A stretch of DNA of 64,000 nt from Euryodendron excelsum (Eukaryota; Streptophyta; Magnoliopsida; Ericales; Pentaphylacaceae), in contig CM065389.1 of NCBI GenBank assembly GCA_033060915.1, positions 6,952,001-7,016,000 of the forward strand, written 5' to 3'. The translations under genes were made by a program, and so were the position numbers. This document shows, piece after piece, positions 22,559 through 34,243 of this stretch. The notes beneath the pieces were generated by a model. The model made no database searches. It saw only the letters and a list, made by a program, of their open reading frames with translations, and was not told the origin of the DNA. Each line of letters opens with the position of its first letter. Within the stretch, counting starts at the first letter, position 1.

Positions 22559-24517
22559 AGGGGACTGGAAAGAGCTTGTGGTATCCAAGATTGTCAAAAC
22601 AAAGTGAAATGGGGTTCTTGATGTACCCTTCTCTCTCCTATGCATATTGAAGAATTTCAATTCCATCAATTGGTTTCACAGTGGAGTGGGGTTGGGATGT
22701 GAACACTCATGAATTCATATGGGGAAGAGAGATAGCAGGCTAGTGTTAGCATTTGTAATTACAGCTAATTTTATTAAGTTCCCTCTCCCTTTGATCCTTT
22801 ATTTTCCTCGCTAATCCTTCTATTTGAAGGTTCTGTTGGGACTTGATAATCCATTTTTGTTCATTGTTCAAAGGTGCGATTCACTTGAATCCCACCATTG
22901 TAGAGTTTGTAAGTTTTTGTCCTCTTAATATAAAATCAAGATGTACAATGAATATCTATTATTATTTTTTAATCTACTTGATACCTATTTCAATTTTCCA
23001 ATTCTCTTTTTCTCTGCTCTACTTGTTAAAAGTCTGTACTGTACTTTCTGGGAATTGGGTAATGAATTCACTGTTTAGAGGCAGTGAATTCAAACTTTTT
23101 CTTTTCCAACTTAAATGAGCCCCCACGTACACTCCCTTGGACCAGGAAAAAGGAAGCAGCAGAGAGAGCAAAAAAAAAAAAAGGTTGAAAAGAGCATGAA
23201 ACGTTGCCTTGCCTTAAAAGGAGAGTAGTAGGGCACAAGGTTTTGTTGGCATTGGCAATTTGGGATCTTTGACTGAAACCCAAAGACTCTGGATCTTGCA
23301 AGACAGCTCACTGGCTTAGAGATGAAGCCATTCAAAGCTTCCTACTAGTATATCTTTGAATAGTAACTGGCCCTTCAACTAGAAATGTACAGCTTCAGCG
23401 CTATTAGAATTTGAGTCCTCTATGTTGTATGAAACAATCAAACGATTACACAAGTGTCGATCACACTCAGAGCATTTGTCTGTTGCTTTACTCGAAAATG
23501 GTAAAATGTACAAGACCATGTGAATGAGTCAAAGAGAGTTAACAGTCCATTTAAGTTTTTAACATGAGTTGGGTTCGCAACCGATACTAAAACATGGGAT
23601 TAGAGTAAATAATATATCTCATGTTTGAACCTCACCTCAATAATTACAGTATTTGCACGTGTTTGCCCTAATTCTGGAGGAGATCGGCTACACGGGAATA
23701 ATTAAGTTATCCCATCGTAGCTACATTGAACATGAACTTTTGAGTTTTGAGGCATTCTATTATGCGCGGACAATTTGTTGGCTTAGATATTTAATTTACC
23801 TATGGGGTAATGTTTCGGTAGCTTAATTGTCGGGATATTAGGCTTAGGCTTAGCTTTGATTAGTTTAAGCTTAGGAGCGAGATCCGATGAAGATTTAATT
23901 GTCTTACTTTCACATGTAGTTGGAGTGTGAATCTTAATCAACTCCATTTCCCACTCACATTGTCAACTATGGATTCAATCTAAATAGATCGATTAGATTA
24001 GATTCCCTTTCTTTTCTTTTACAATTTTTCCCAAGCTAAATCCACAATGTCCACACTAACTAGACATTTGGTGTAGTTCTAGTCACTATTTAAAATTTCT
24101 GTGGGCCGGGTTATGGGTTAAGTGTTGTGCACTACAAATCCAGAAAACAGCCCAAAAAGCCCTCTAGCCCATAAATAATGTAAAATAGTCATAAAAGTCC
24201 AATAGTCAATGTGGGACCTCTCCCATTGGTTCGGAGTATAGTTATCAAAATAAAAAGTGAAAATGAAAAACCTTAAGAAAAATGAAAGAGGGAAGCGTAT
24301 TTAAAAAATGAAGGGAAATATGGAAAGTAAAAAATTATTAAAAAACTTATAAAATTCTTATTAGAAAGCTTTTGCAAAACTCAAAAGAGAATTTTAAAAA
24401 TTTAGTGAAGGCTTTTAAGAAAATTAATAAAAACTTTTGAGAAATTTAGTAAAAACCTATATGACTAATTTCATAAATACCTAGTTAGAATTTAAGAAGA
24501 AAAAAAATGTATAAAAT
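22559..24517. other. 3' region of the U-box gene and intergenic DNA
   Basis: Contains the likely 3' UTR to about 22800. Beyond that there is AT-rich sequence without a credible gene. Around 24195-24225, CAATGTGGGACCTCTCCCATT resembles the end of plant short LTR elements, but nothing more of one is visible. Confidence 0.45.
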
Positions 24518-24520
24518 TAA

Positions 24521-24799
24521 GGCCTCGTTTGGTAACGTTTTTTGTTTTCATTTTTTGTTTTTTTTTTCAAAAATAAAAATAAAAAACACCGTTTGTTTAA
24601 ATTTTTTTTTTTGTTTTTTACAAAATTTGAAAAAAGAAAACTAAAAACACTAAAATATGTGTATTTTCTCTTACAAAAACATTGGTCTAGTATTATTGGC
24701 ACAACGATAACCTATAAACGCTTATCATCAAATTACAAAAAACACACAACAAAAACACACAGCAAAAAATAAAAATTGACAACGTTACTAAACGGACCC
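24521..24799. mobile_element. Tourist-like (PIF/Harbinger) MITE, 279 bp
   Basis: TAA at 24518-24520 and 24800-24802 is the three-base target duplication. Terminal repeats are GGCCTCGTTTGGTAACGTT and (reverse complement of the right end) GGGTCCGTTTAGTAACGTT. The interior is an A/T-rich foldback and is not coding. Confidence 0.85.
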
Positions 24800-25069
24800 T
24801 AATATTTAAAAATTTTCAAGCATTTTTTTAAAAATTTTTTAAGAGTTTTCTAAATATTTTATAAGAGTTTTTAAAACGTTTTTTAAAAATTTTTGTTACA
24901 TTTTTTAAAAAATTTTAAAATTTTAAAACAAATTTCGTACCAATTACAAAAATACGTTTTTTTTTCGAAAACCCCCTTCCCTCTCGTAAATGAATTTTCG
25001 ACAATTATGGTTCGAAGGGCCCATTGCAGAAAAGCTGACAAAGCAGATAAATGATCATTGATCAATGAA

Positions 25070-25310
25070 TTGATCAATCATCCAGTAGTGTAACCGTATT
25101 TAATCGCTTCAGGCTTTTAAAAACTTTCCGAAATCCCTAACGTCCTCGATTCTTGATCCAATCACTTTCTCATACTACAGTCGAAGCAGATTAATGATCA
25201 ATGATCATCCATCCAGTAGTGTAACTGTATTTCCTCGCTTCAGGCTTTTCAAAATCCTTGAGGTCCTCGATTCTTGATCCAATCACTGTCTAGTACTATA
25301 ATCGAATCGA
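25070..25310 (+). repeat. Tandem duplication in the BSD gene promoter/leader
   Basis: CCAGTAGTGTAAC occurs at 25082 and 25213, CGCTTCAGGCTTTT in both copies, and CCTCGATTCTTGATCCAATC at 25144 and 25265. The period is 121-131 bases with small indels. The second copy ends just upstream of the start codons, so promoter elements may be present twice. Confidence 0.8.
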
Positions 25311-25311
25311 G

Positions 25312-25381
25312 ACAATGTCATGGTTGGCTCGTTCCATTGCCGACTCACAATGTCATGGTTGGCTCGTTCCATTGCCGACTC
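25312..25381 (+). repeat. 35-bp perfect tandem duplication covering the start codon
   Basis: The block from ACAATGTCATGG to GCCGACTC stands at 25312-25346 and 25347-25381 without differences. Because 35 is not a multiple of three, the first ATG (25315) opens a 43-codon frame that ends at 25446, overlapping the true start at 25350 out of frame. ATG 25320 is in frame and would add ten residues. Confidence 0.95.
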
Positions 25382-28300
25382 TCTCAGAATCGACGACGAT
25401 GAAGACGGCGACGACGACGACGACGACGAAAACAATGCGACTATAATCCCCAAACAGTCACAATCCGAACACAGCGAACACAGAGAACAAGATGAAGAAG
25501 AAGCAGATCGAGCAGGTCGTGGCGTTAGAGAAGATCTGTCAGAATTCACAGAAACCCTAACACGCCAACTGTGGGGCGTCGCCTCGTTTCTAGCTCCTCC
25601 TCCACCACCACCACCATATCGCCACCACACCGTTCCATCAGCCTCCGATCGGGACGGGTGGGTGCTTCCCTATCCCTCCGATTCCGACGAGGACGCCACA
25701 GGTTTAGTCGGAATTTCGGGAACTCACGTTGGGGCCGCGGATGGATTTATGACTGGATTATCCGATCAGTCGAGTAATCAAGTGGCATGGAAGATGGATT
25801 CGAATTTTGTGCCTTTTGAACCGGAAGATCCGATTGGGGACGCCATTGGTATTACTGACGAGGTATTGGCTTTCGCGATGAATATCGCGCATCATCCAGA
25901 GACATGGTTAGATTTTCCTATGGACGAGGAAGACGACGCTGATGGTATGCAACTTTGTTTTCCAGTTACTGACTTTCCCACTGTTCAAGTGTATATTTCA
26001 TTCCAGAAAAAAGAAAAAAAAAAAAAAAGTTCTTTGCTTGGGAAAAAAAAAAACAGTTGATTATGAAACCTTCACTAGTCTGGTTTAACAGTTACACTCT
26101 GACGAAAGAACGTGATGCTTTTTAGAATTGATTTATTTCAGCAGTGAATGGACCAACTATGAAGTCTTTCAATCCTATCCAATGACTATCAACTCTCCGC
26201 ATTACAGTTTTGTTCCAGTCTTGGATTTTTTTTTTTTTTTTTAAATCCACTGCACTTGTGTTGAGCACTTGTTTTGATTTTTGTCTTATCCCTAATGAGG
26301 ATTGCTGGTTATTATGAAAATGGTTTTGCTGTAACGTGTAGTATGTTTATGACAGGACCTCTGCCCACCGAGGCTGCTGCTAAGTATGCATGTCCTAGTC
26401 TCTGACATTGTATATTTTATTCAGAACTGAACTGAATCAGTAATCAATTCTATTAGTTGTCTTATCCATATATCCGAAGATTTGCTCAAGAGCAACTTTG
26501 ACATGCACTTACACTTGGTATCATGACCATGAAAGCTTCAGATTTGAGGCTGCCCCAAATGATGATGTGTATAGCCTATATTGCTTTGCTACGTAATTTT
26601 GAGGATGCTGAATTGGATGCCTAAGTTAAGGAGTTATGGGCATTTTGTGAAATCCACTACTCAGCTTAGACGTATTTCCGGCAAGACTTCCATATATCTT
26701 AGACATCCTTGGGTGATGGCTCTCTTTAAAGCTCAACTCTTTTTATGTGTTTTTTCCCATAATCTGATCTCAACGCTTTAAAAACCAACAATTCTTATCT
26801 AGGGTTTATCATATATACTTTTTGTTCTAGTGTCATTCTTGAGATCCAGTCATTGATTTGTCCCAAGAAAATTCTAGATGTTACTATTCACCTTCAGGTA
26901 GATGCCAATCTTTATATCACGCATTTCGCTTGAATACATCACCACGATAGAGGACTCAAAAGACATCACTCACTCTTTTTTATTGCACTTTTTGTGCTGT
27001 CTTTTACTGTAATCATCCATGGAATATTGTGTCCACTTGTGGCAAATCATTGCATTTGACCTCCCAAAAACCTGAACCCTTGCATCTATATGCCGTAGCA
27101 AAAGATGTTCTACGAATATTTAGCCATTCAACTTGATAATAAAACATTTCCATTGGAAAAAAACTTTGTGAGTTGAACCACTGTTTCTTGTAAATTGCAG
27201 TCAACTGTGCCGTTCTATTTTTTCTTTTTCCTTTTTCTGTCGCATTGAAGGTAATGGGATTTGAACCCTGGCGTCCGCTCAACTGTGCCCCTCTGTTAAG
27301 CAATGTCTTCAAGAACATCATATATATAACAACGAAGGTCACTGTACTTTGTATGATATCAAGTAGTACTTAGGGATTGAATTTCTGTGACAGCTTAGTT
27401 GCTTTTCTTTACTTCAAAATGCTAAAATGGTCCGGCCAGAGTGCCTGCATGTATGATTTATGTTAAAATTGTACATTTTCCTCCTATTTTTGCAGATTTT
27501 CATACGTCTGATGCCCAACACGATCATGTGTTGGCTATTCAACGTCTAGCTCCTAGGTTAGCTGCTCTCAGGATTGAACTGTGCCCTGCCCACATGAGTG
27601 AGGGTTACTTTTGGAAGGTCCATTTTGTTCTCTTGCATTCGAGACTCAATAAACATGATGCTGAACTTTTGTCTACACCCCAGGTAAGTTAATCTCATGC
27701 GTGTCACTGTTTTTCTCCTCCTTGCATGACCATTTCTTAGAATGAGTTAATATAAGGATAATTTCAAATTTGAACACCCCAATTGTTTCTTGATTTCAGT
27801 GTTGATATCATTTTTTCCCCTTTTTCCCCATGTCTGTTTCAAATTTCATTCACTCCATAAGTTTATCAGATATGTGTGTTTAGCATAATTTATTCTGTAT
27901 CACTTTGTAATGCAAAGTTGGGTTCATTGCCTAACCCTGAATGTGGAGCTTAGCTTGTAAAACACCCTTCAAGCATTCTAACTTGTATTTTAGGCAAGAG
28001 CTTAGAGTTCAAGCTTGAAAAAGTACAATTTTGTACTGCCCAGAGCCCCTCGTCTCTAGGCTTTATGTACCCTTTCAACCTCCCACTTTTACTTGGATAT
28101 CAAAATTCCATCTCTAATAGCCTGTTTGGAACTTGTGGAAAGAAAGGGAAAGGAAGGGAAAAGAAGAAAAAATTACTATTTCGAATCCTTTCCTTGTTTG
28201 ATTTTAAAAAGAAAATAAGAGAAAAGTGGAGAGAAAGAAGAGAGAGAAAGAGAGAGATTATTTTTAAACATTTTCCTCCTTTTTCCTCCCTCTTTCCTTC

Positions 28301-29807
28301 ATTTTCTCTCTCCTCCCCTTTTCCTTCCCTTCCTTTTTTTTCCACAACTTTCAAACAGGCTGTAAATGTTTACTTAAAGTGCTCAAATGCATTGTATATG
28401 TACCAAGTTGAACTTTAATACCGATACATGAACCAAGGTTGTAAAATGGTTTAAAATTTGTCTTGGTACTTGCAAGGAGCAAAATTTTCATTTATTTTTA
28501 CGAAATGGCCGAAACGTTTTTGTTTTTTAAAAGACTGGAACGAAATACTAATAAAATAACAAAACATTATTATTACGATTAAAACACACCGAAACATAGA
28601 AAAATGCACCAAAACACAATGCTATATACCTAAACAATAAGTTGTATTAACTCGAATTTAAAATTTTTATAAAAGGTGTACAATTTTTATACAAAAGATT
28701 GTATTTTAGTATTTTAATATTTGTCACTTTTGAAATGTTGTCGAAACATTCCGAACATTTCTAAAATGTTTCCGATAGGTTTCCGTTTCCATGCCAACCA
28801 AATGACCCCTCCAAACGAAATTTTAATCCTCTGAGTACTTGCCAGATTTTGCTCACTGCTAAACTGGAATCAATTGTCGAACTCCATATATATCTTTGAA
28901 AAGTCATCCATATAGCCAATGCTTTATGGGTGTTGTGGCTTATAATCTGAGATTGCTGCAGCACCTCAGATTTTGTGGTGAGCACTAATAATCTGAAGGA
29001 GGGTAGAACACTTATTTTGTGGTGACCCTTAAGTTTGAAATTAATACGCAACCAAAACAATTTGGAATGGACCAGAAATCTGTGTAAAGATTATATAAAC
29101 ACCATCTTATGTCTTGGTTATGTTTGATTCATTTCTCGCATCACTAGGCTACTATTGTAGCAGTCATTGGAAAAATATTGCAATGGTTGACTATGCAATT
29201 TGTATGATAGATATTTCAAACCATCCTTACATGACTACGGATCAAACTGCCTATTTCATTGCAGATTGTGGCAGCAAGAGCTATGTGGATGCAAGAGCTA
29301 CAAAAGCTAGCAAAGACACAAGCAGATTGGTTTGGAAGAGGCACTTCATGTGTAAAAGAGAGTGCTAATACATGGCAGGAGTCTTTTGATCATACGCTAT
29401 CTGACGATGCTCCTGGAAACATGTCACTCCGGACATTTGCTTTTGAACCTGCAACTTACTCTGTGACTAGAGAGTTCGAGAATGAAAAGCACCCTGTTGT
29501 AAGTACAGAGATGCAGATTGTCGACAAGTCTGTTATTGAAGAGGAGCCAGTGACGAAGACGAAGGATAAGGACTTCATGGCTCGCCCGTCGTTTAAATTA
29601 CCAGTTCAGAATTATGATGATGAGGAGGAGGATGACTGGCTTAAAGAAGATTCAGAATTAGACGGGTACAGCAGAACTGCCATTCTTTTAGGAAACGACG
29701 AAGATGTGTCATTCAGTGATCTTGAAGACGATGGTGATGATTGTACTATGCCAATAAAATGCAAGACAGTCGCGATTGGTATGAGCACATCAACCAAAAC
29801 CTTGTGA
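25350..29807 (+). CDS. BSD domain-containing protein
   Basis: Three exons: 25350-25944, 27496-27683 and 29265-29807 (phase 1, then phase 0), 441 residues. MSWLARSIADSLR opens the protein and is typical of plant BSD proteins, followed by an Asp run. ETLTRQLWGVASFLAPPPP follows the acidic part. The BSD domain is encoded by exon 2 (HVLAIQRLAPRLAALR ... YFWKVHFVLLHSRL) and ends with the conserved Phe-Trp type pair. The C-terminus is acidic (DDEEEDDWLKED). BSD domains occur in TFIIH p62 and synapse-associated proteins; the role of plant copies is poorly known. Intron 2 carries a Tourist-like MITE. Start choice: 25350 gives the family N-terminus, but duplication of the start region leaves two upstream ATGs. 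Confidence 0.9.
28118..28362. mobile_element. Tourist-like MITE in BSD intron 2, 245 bp
   Basis: Flanked by TAA at 28115-28117 and 28363-28365. Ends are TAGCCTGTTTGGAACTTGTGG and, reversed, CAGCCTGTTTGAAAGTTGTGG, continuing as long purine/pyrimidine arms that pair almost completely. Same family as 9906-10125. Confidence 0.85.
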
Positions 29808-30167
29808 GGGTAAGCATAAGCAATCATTATTTATCCCATGATGATATGAACTCTCTTTCGGGATGGATCAGCAGAGCTAAGTTTCCATGAACAAAATGTT
29901 GTCTTGATTGATTTTGCAAAGGCATTGTGACAACATTGTGGGGATAGCTAGCTCTTCATGACTTGGTCGTTCGGGCAACCTCTATTGTAAAGAGAGTGGA
30001 AGTTTCCTAGAAGTCAGGAGTAAGTAGAAGATTGATATTTGATTGATTTTTTTTTTACTTCAAATGTCATTGAAGATAATGAATATCCTCTGCAGATTGG
30101 AGAACTAAAGGTACCTTGCCTTACTATCATGTTGGTACAAAGTTATAAACGTGTGTCATGCTCGTTA

Positions 30168-30366
30168 GAGAGTGTTTTGACATAACTTTTTAAGTGGTTT
30201 ATAACTTATAGTTTATTTTTAAAATAGAGTTTGACCCACTCCAAGTTGTGTAAAAAAAGTTACTTATCAAACCACCCTTTAAGAAAACAATTTATACACT
30301 TTACACATTTTATAAAAAATTACTTTTAAAAAGTGACTTATAGCGTATAGCCGTCCAAACATCTCC
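30168..30366. mobile_element. Tourist-like MITE, 199 bp
   Basis: TTA at 30165-30167 and 30367-30369. Terminal repeats GAGAGTGTTTTGAC and, reversed, GGAGATGTTTGGAC differ at four positions. Inner arms (CTTTTTAAGTGG, CCACTTTTTAAAAG type) fold back. Confidence 0.65.
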
Positions 30367-30989
30367 TTAAACAATGAAATGAGGAGAGCAATGCCTTGCA
30401 TACCCTTCCCACGTGGTCAGTGAGGCTCTCACGAAACACATGAATACAACAATGTCAACACTCCACGCAAAGTTCTTATGAACTCAAAATTCATTATCTT
30501 AAATAAGTAAAAACTCAAAATTAAAATTCGACTCCAAGCACATAATGAGAACGTATTACAGAACATAGATATCGATGCATATGTAGGCTCACTCTCAGAT
30601 AGCAATTGCGGATTTTTTTTTTTCTACTAACTTGGAGTTACGGTTAGTGAAGACTGTCATTTTGTTGTTTTTTTTTTCTCTTTTGCCTGTAAAAAAAAAT
30701 GATATTGTTAAATTCTGATAATAGTAGCTTTAAGCAAACTTTAAAATCAGAGCTTGTTTGGATAACTTTTTTTTTATAATAAGCTTTCATATTTGTTTTT
30801 ACTTCTTAGGCTATAAAACATTACTTTCAGTTCGTATTTCTATTTTGGTATAATCATATGATACATTTGTTGACCCAATCAAGTTTTCACTTTGACTCAA
30901 TAATATTCGGTAAAACTTAAAGAGTTATATAGAAATTAAAATATGTTAAAAGGCTTTTTGTTTTGTGTTAGTCAGTAATAATTATAGGG

Positions 30990-31163
30990 TCTTGTTAACA
31001 AGTGCTTTAAGGGCACATTTTAAATATATTTTGTTTAATTGTACAAAGTATTGAGATTGATGTTTTCACAATTTTTAACACTGAAAACACAATTACTAAT
31101 ATTATGTATAAATAGACAAAACATATTTAAAATATACTTTTTAAAATACGTGTTAACGTTTGC
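30990..31163. mobile_element. Foldback MITE, class uncertain
   Basis: TTAACAAGTGCTTTAAGGGC followed by ACATTTTAAATATATTTTG is mirrored by the reversed right side (TTAACACGTATTTTAAAAAG, TATATTTTAAATATGTTTTG). Exact ends and target duplication are not clear. Confidence 0.5.
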
Positions 31164-31681
31164 CATGAATATATCAAAATTGAGTTAACTCGATCGACAC
31201 CGACCGAATGAAACGAAGCTTTTAAACTTTGCTTAAACGTAACGACCACGTCGTTTTGCAAAATCTATATATATCACCCAGTCAAATTCAACGGCCAATT
31301 TTCTGTTTTTCTTTTAATTTTCTCTCCTTTTTCTGGACAGTAATAAACGAACAAAACCGTAGCTTCGCAACTTGCAGAGACGACTCCCTCTCTCTCTCTT
31401 GGAAAACAGTTTGATCATCGTTATCTCATTCATTCTCACAGGTTCGTCCTTCTCAGCATTCTCGCGCATTTAATTTCTCAGCTGTCTCGAATTTCGCCAT
31501 TTATTGTCTTCTCTCTCTATCTCTCTATAACCAAGAAAAACGAAGCCCTAGTTTCCTCGATATTCAAAACTCCTAATCTCTCTTTCTGTTTTCACACCTA
31601 AATTTTCAATTATTGGAAACCCTAAAGTTCGGGTCTTTGCAATTCGAACTTTAGGCTTCCGAATTATTGTGCTCTGCGTGT

Positions 31682-33013
31682 ATGGATCTTCAACTGGTAA
31701 AAAGGGGCTTGGATTTCTCTGGGAGAAAGAATCTTCAACTGGTCAAGAAGGGCTTGGATTTCTCACGGAGAAAGAAGAAGTGGCTAATTGCTTTTGCTTT
31801 GTTTGGTGTTTGGAGCTATGGTGCTTATAAGGTTTATCACTTGCCCTCTGTGGCTACGAAGAGGGAGAGGCTTTTTAAGCTCTTAGGAGCTTTGACTTCG
31901 ATGGCCGAATTGGTTTCGGATTCTGCAGAGACGATTGGTGTTGTCTCCAAGGACTTGAAGGAGTTTTTGCAGTCTGATTCTGATCAGATTCCCAATAGTT
32001 TGAAGCAATTGTCAAAAATTGCAAGGTCAGAGGAGTTTTCAGAGTCGGTGATTAGGGTTACTGAGGCTATGACAGTTGGGGTTTTGCGGGGTTATCAGTC
32101 GGAGACGAGGTATGAGATTGAAGAAGGGTCAAATTCGAGTTTTTCAGATCGGGTTATGGATAAACTTACGTCTACAGCTGGGACTGGATTTGCTTCGGTT
32201 GTTGTAGGTAGCTTTGCCCGCAATTTGGTTTTGGGATTTTACACGAATGGCCAGTCCCATGAAGGATCTAATGGGGACGGACTAGTCTGTGCATCCCATG
32301 CTGGGTCGAACTCGTCATCGTTTCCCAGATGGGTAAATGTGGTTTCCAGCGACAAGTGTAAATTACTCATAGCTGATTGTATCCAGACGTTTGTAAGCAC
32401 AGCCGTTGCTGTTTATCTGGACAAAACAATGGATATTAATGTCTATGATGAAATGTTCTCTGGGATGACCAATCCTAAGCACCAAACCAAAGTGAGAGAT
32501 TTTCTGGTTTCTATTTGTAATGGGGCAGTGGAGACACTTGTGAAAACATCTCACCAAGTGTTGACGACTCCAAAATCCAATCTGGATTCAACTTCATGTT
32601 CTTCTAACTCCACTGTGGATCATAGCACAAATCCCAGTAGATTAAGGGAGGAGTTTCCTGAGCAAGTATCACCTCCTACAGAACTGAAAGAGAAAAGCAC
32701 CATCAATGGGATCCAGAATAGTGGGTGGGTGAGCACAGTTTCATCAACATTGGCAGTCCCAAGCAATAGGAGATTTGTGCTTGATGTGACTGGGAGGGTG
32801 ACATTTGAAACTATCAGATCTCTTGTGGAGTTCTTCTTGTGGAAGCTATCGGATGGTTTGAAAAGAAGTCTTAATGTAGTTCATGAAGAGGTCGTGGAGA
32901 GGGGCCTAGAAGTCATCAAATATGTTGGTGCTAAGTCTTCTGTTATTGTCACCATATGCATTGCTTTGTATTTACATATCCTGGGTGGTACAAGGGCTTG
33001 GTTGCCTGCCTAA
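31682..33013 (+). CDS. Plant membrane-anchored protein of unknown function
   Basis: Single exon, 443 residues from the first ATG in frame (MDLQLVKRG). I recognise it only as a conserved plant protein and do not assign a function. After a basic N-terminus comes a hydrophobic segment ([19 protein letters not shown], about residues 32-50), then helical regions with [17 protein letters not shown] and [13 protein letters not shown] Ser-rich variable stretch lies in the middle (about 300-350), and a second hydrophobic segment near the C-terminus ([16 protein letters not shown]). This suggests anchoring in an organelle or endomembrane. The N-terminus carries a 15-16 residue tandem duplication (LQLVK[R/K]GLDFS), which may be specific to this species. 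Confidence 0.8.
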   Translation: MDLQLVKRGLDFSGRKNLQLVKKGLDFSRRKKKWLIAFALFGVWSYGAYKVYHLPSVATKRERLFKLLGALTSMAELVSDSAETIGVVSKDLKEFLQSDSDQIPNSLKQLSKIARSEEFSESVIRVTEAMTVGVLRGYQSETRYEIEEGSNSSFSDRVMDKLTSTAGTGFASVVVGSFARNLVLGFYTNGQSHEGSNGDGLVCASHAGSNSSSFPRWVNVVSSDKCKLLIADCIQTFVSTAVAVYLDKTMDINVYDEMFSGMTNPKHQTKVRDFLVSICNGAVETLVKTSHQVLTTPKSNLDSTSCSSNSTVDHSTNPSRLREEFPEQVSPPTELKEKSTINGIQNSGWVSTVSSTLAVPSNRRFVLDVTGRVTFETIRSLVEFFLWKLSDGLKRSLNVVHEEVVERGLEVIKYVGAKSSVIVTICIALYLHILGGTRAWLPA

Positions 33014-34243
33014 ATCCATTATTTGTACCTGCGTAAAACTATTCATTTATGGCCTTATAAGGAAATCTTAATGACATCATTTTCTGGGGGGGAGAGGATG
33101 CTTTTTTGCATCTCTGTCTTTCTTATGAGCATGGGATATTGTGACTTTTATTTATCTCCTAAATGACTAAAATTTTAGGTTTTGGAAACACTTGGCTTCC
33201 CTCTGCTTAATTCTGTGAACCGACAGTTTTGAGTTGGTTGTGTTCATGGGCATTCAATATTGAAGACTTTATTAAGAAGAAAAAGGGTAAATTTTGTTTA
33301 CTTGATGTGAATTCTGCAAGCGCATCCCTTTAGTGCCCTGGGAAGAATGAAAAAGATCCTTGAAGTGCACTTTAAACCTTTGTCGCCATTCTAACGAGTG
33401 AACCAGGAAATCATCTGCAAATGGGAATCATGGTAGGCCCTAATTTATTGGCCTCCATTAAGAAGAGGTTTTAAAGTGGAAATTATTCAGTGTGAGAGAG
33501 AATGACAAGTGGCAACTAGCCTCCTGGTGCAGTTACGGTGACATGTCCAAAATTTTCAAGCAAAGCATCTTGGTCTCAGTTGCGCAACAGAAATGAACCA
33601 CTCAGTTCCTGGTTGGAAGGGGAGTGAGGTCTTTGGTGCATTCTCGTTTTCTTTTCTCTGTGGGTGTTGGTGGAAGGATGGAATTCTCTGTTTTAAATTC
33701 CACAATAACAGATATAAGCAGGGAAATTTTATTGGTTTGCCTCTACTTAGATAAAGCCCATGAATTTTAGCTGTTGTTTTTCCAGTGGTGTAAAAGTGTA
33801 TAAAACCAGAATAGAATTGAGGTTTCAGTTTCATTTTTCAATTATGATACACATAGGGTTCGCTTTTCTGGAATAAATGAAATACTTCCTGAAAGTTTTT
33901 GGAAAGCAGTTTTTGATGTCTGAGCCTTAGACTACTTTTGTTAGCTGGTTATTTTCTCCATTTTTCTTGAATTTCATAGATATTATCTTTAATGAAGTGT
34001 GCAAACTATAAAGCTTTAAGCTTTTAAGACATTCTTGCAGCGAAAAGCTCATTTTAGCAGCCTTCAAGCTAAGATTATTCACTTTTGGTCTTCTCTGAGG
34101 CTGTACTTTCTATCGCTCTACAGCTGACTGTTGGATTGTTTTTGCAAAAATGTAATGCTCATCTTTTATTCGCTTAAGCCTTTTTCTTGTTTGATTACAT
34201 GTGACTCAGATATCCTTGTAAGACGGAAATATAACCCCTGTTT
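33014..34243. other. 3' region of the preceding gene, no further gene seen
   Basis: Likely 3' UTR to about 33350 and then AT-rich DNA. No frame here shows coding character or a domain. Confidence 0.4.

Larger units (their letters stand above)
29808..31666. other. BSD 3' region, two MITEs and promoter of the next gene
   Basis: After the BSD stop there is a short 3' UTR, then AT-rich DNA with foldback elements at 30168-30366 and about 30990-31163. From about 31250 a CT-rich leader leads to the start at 31682. No other coding region is seen. Confidence 0.5.

Noticed and set aside
25283..25630. Ser-rich minus-strand frame opposite BSD exon 1
   Set aside because: Mirror of the Asp/Glu codon runs in the real exon; no independent support.
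27230..27330. tRNA-like or SINE-like B box (GGTTCAAATCC on the minus strand) in BSD intron 1
   Set aside because: No matching A box at the right distance, no acceptor stem and no poly-A tail; may be a decayed SINE but cannot be shown.
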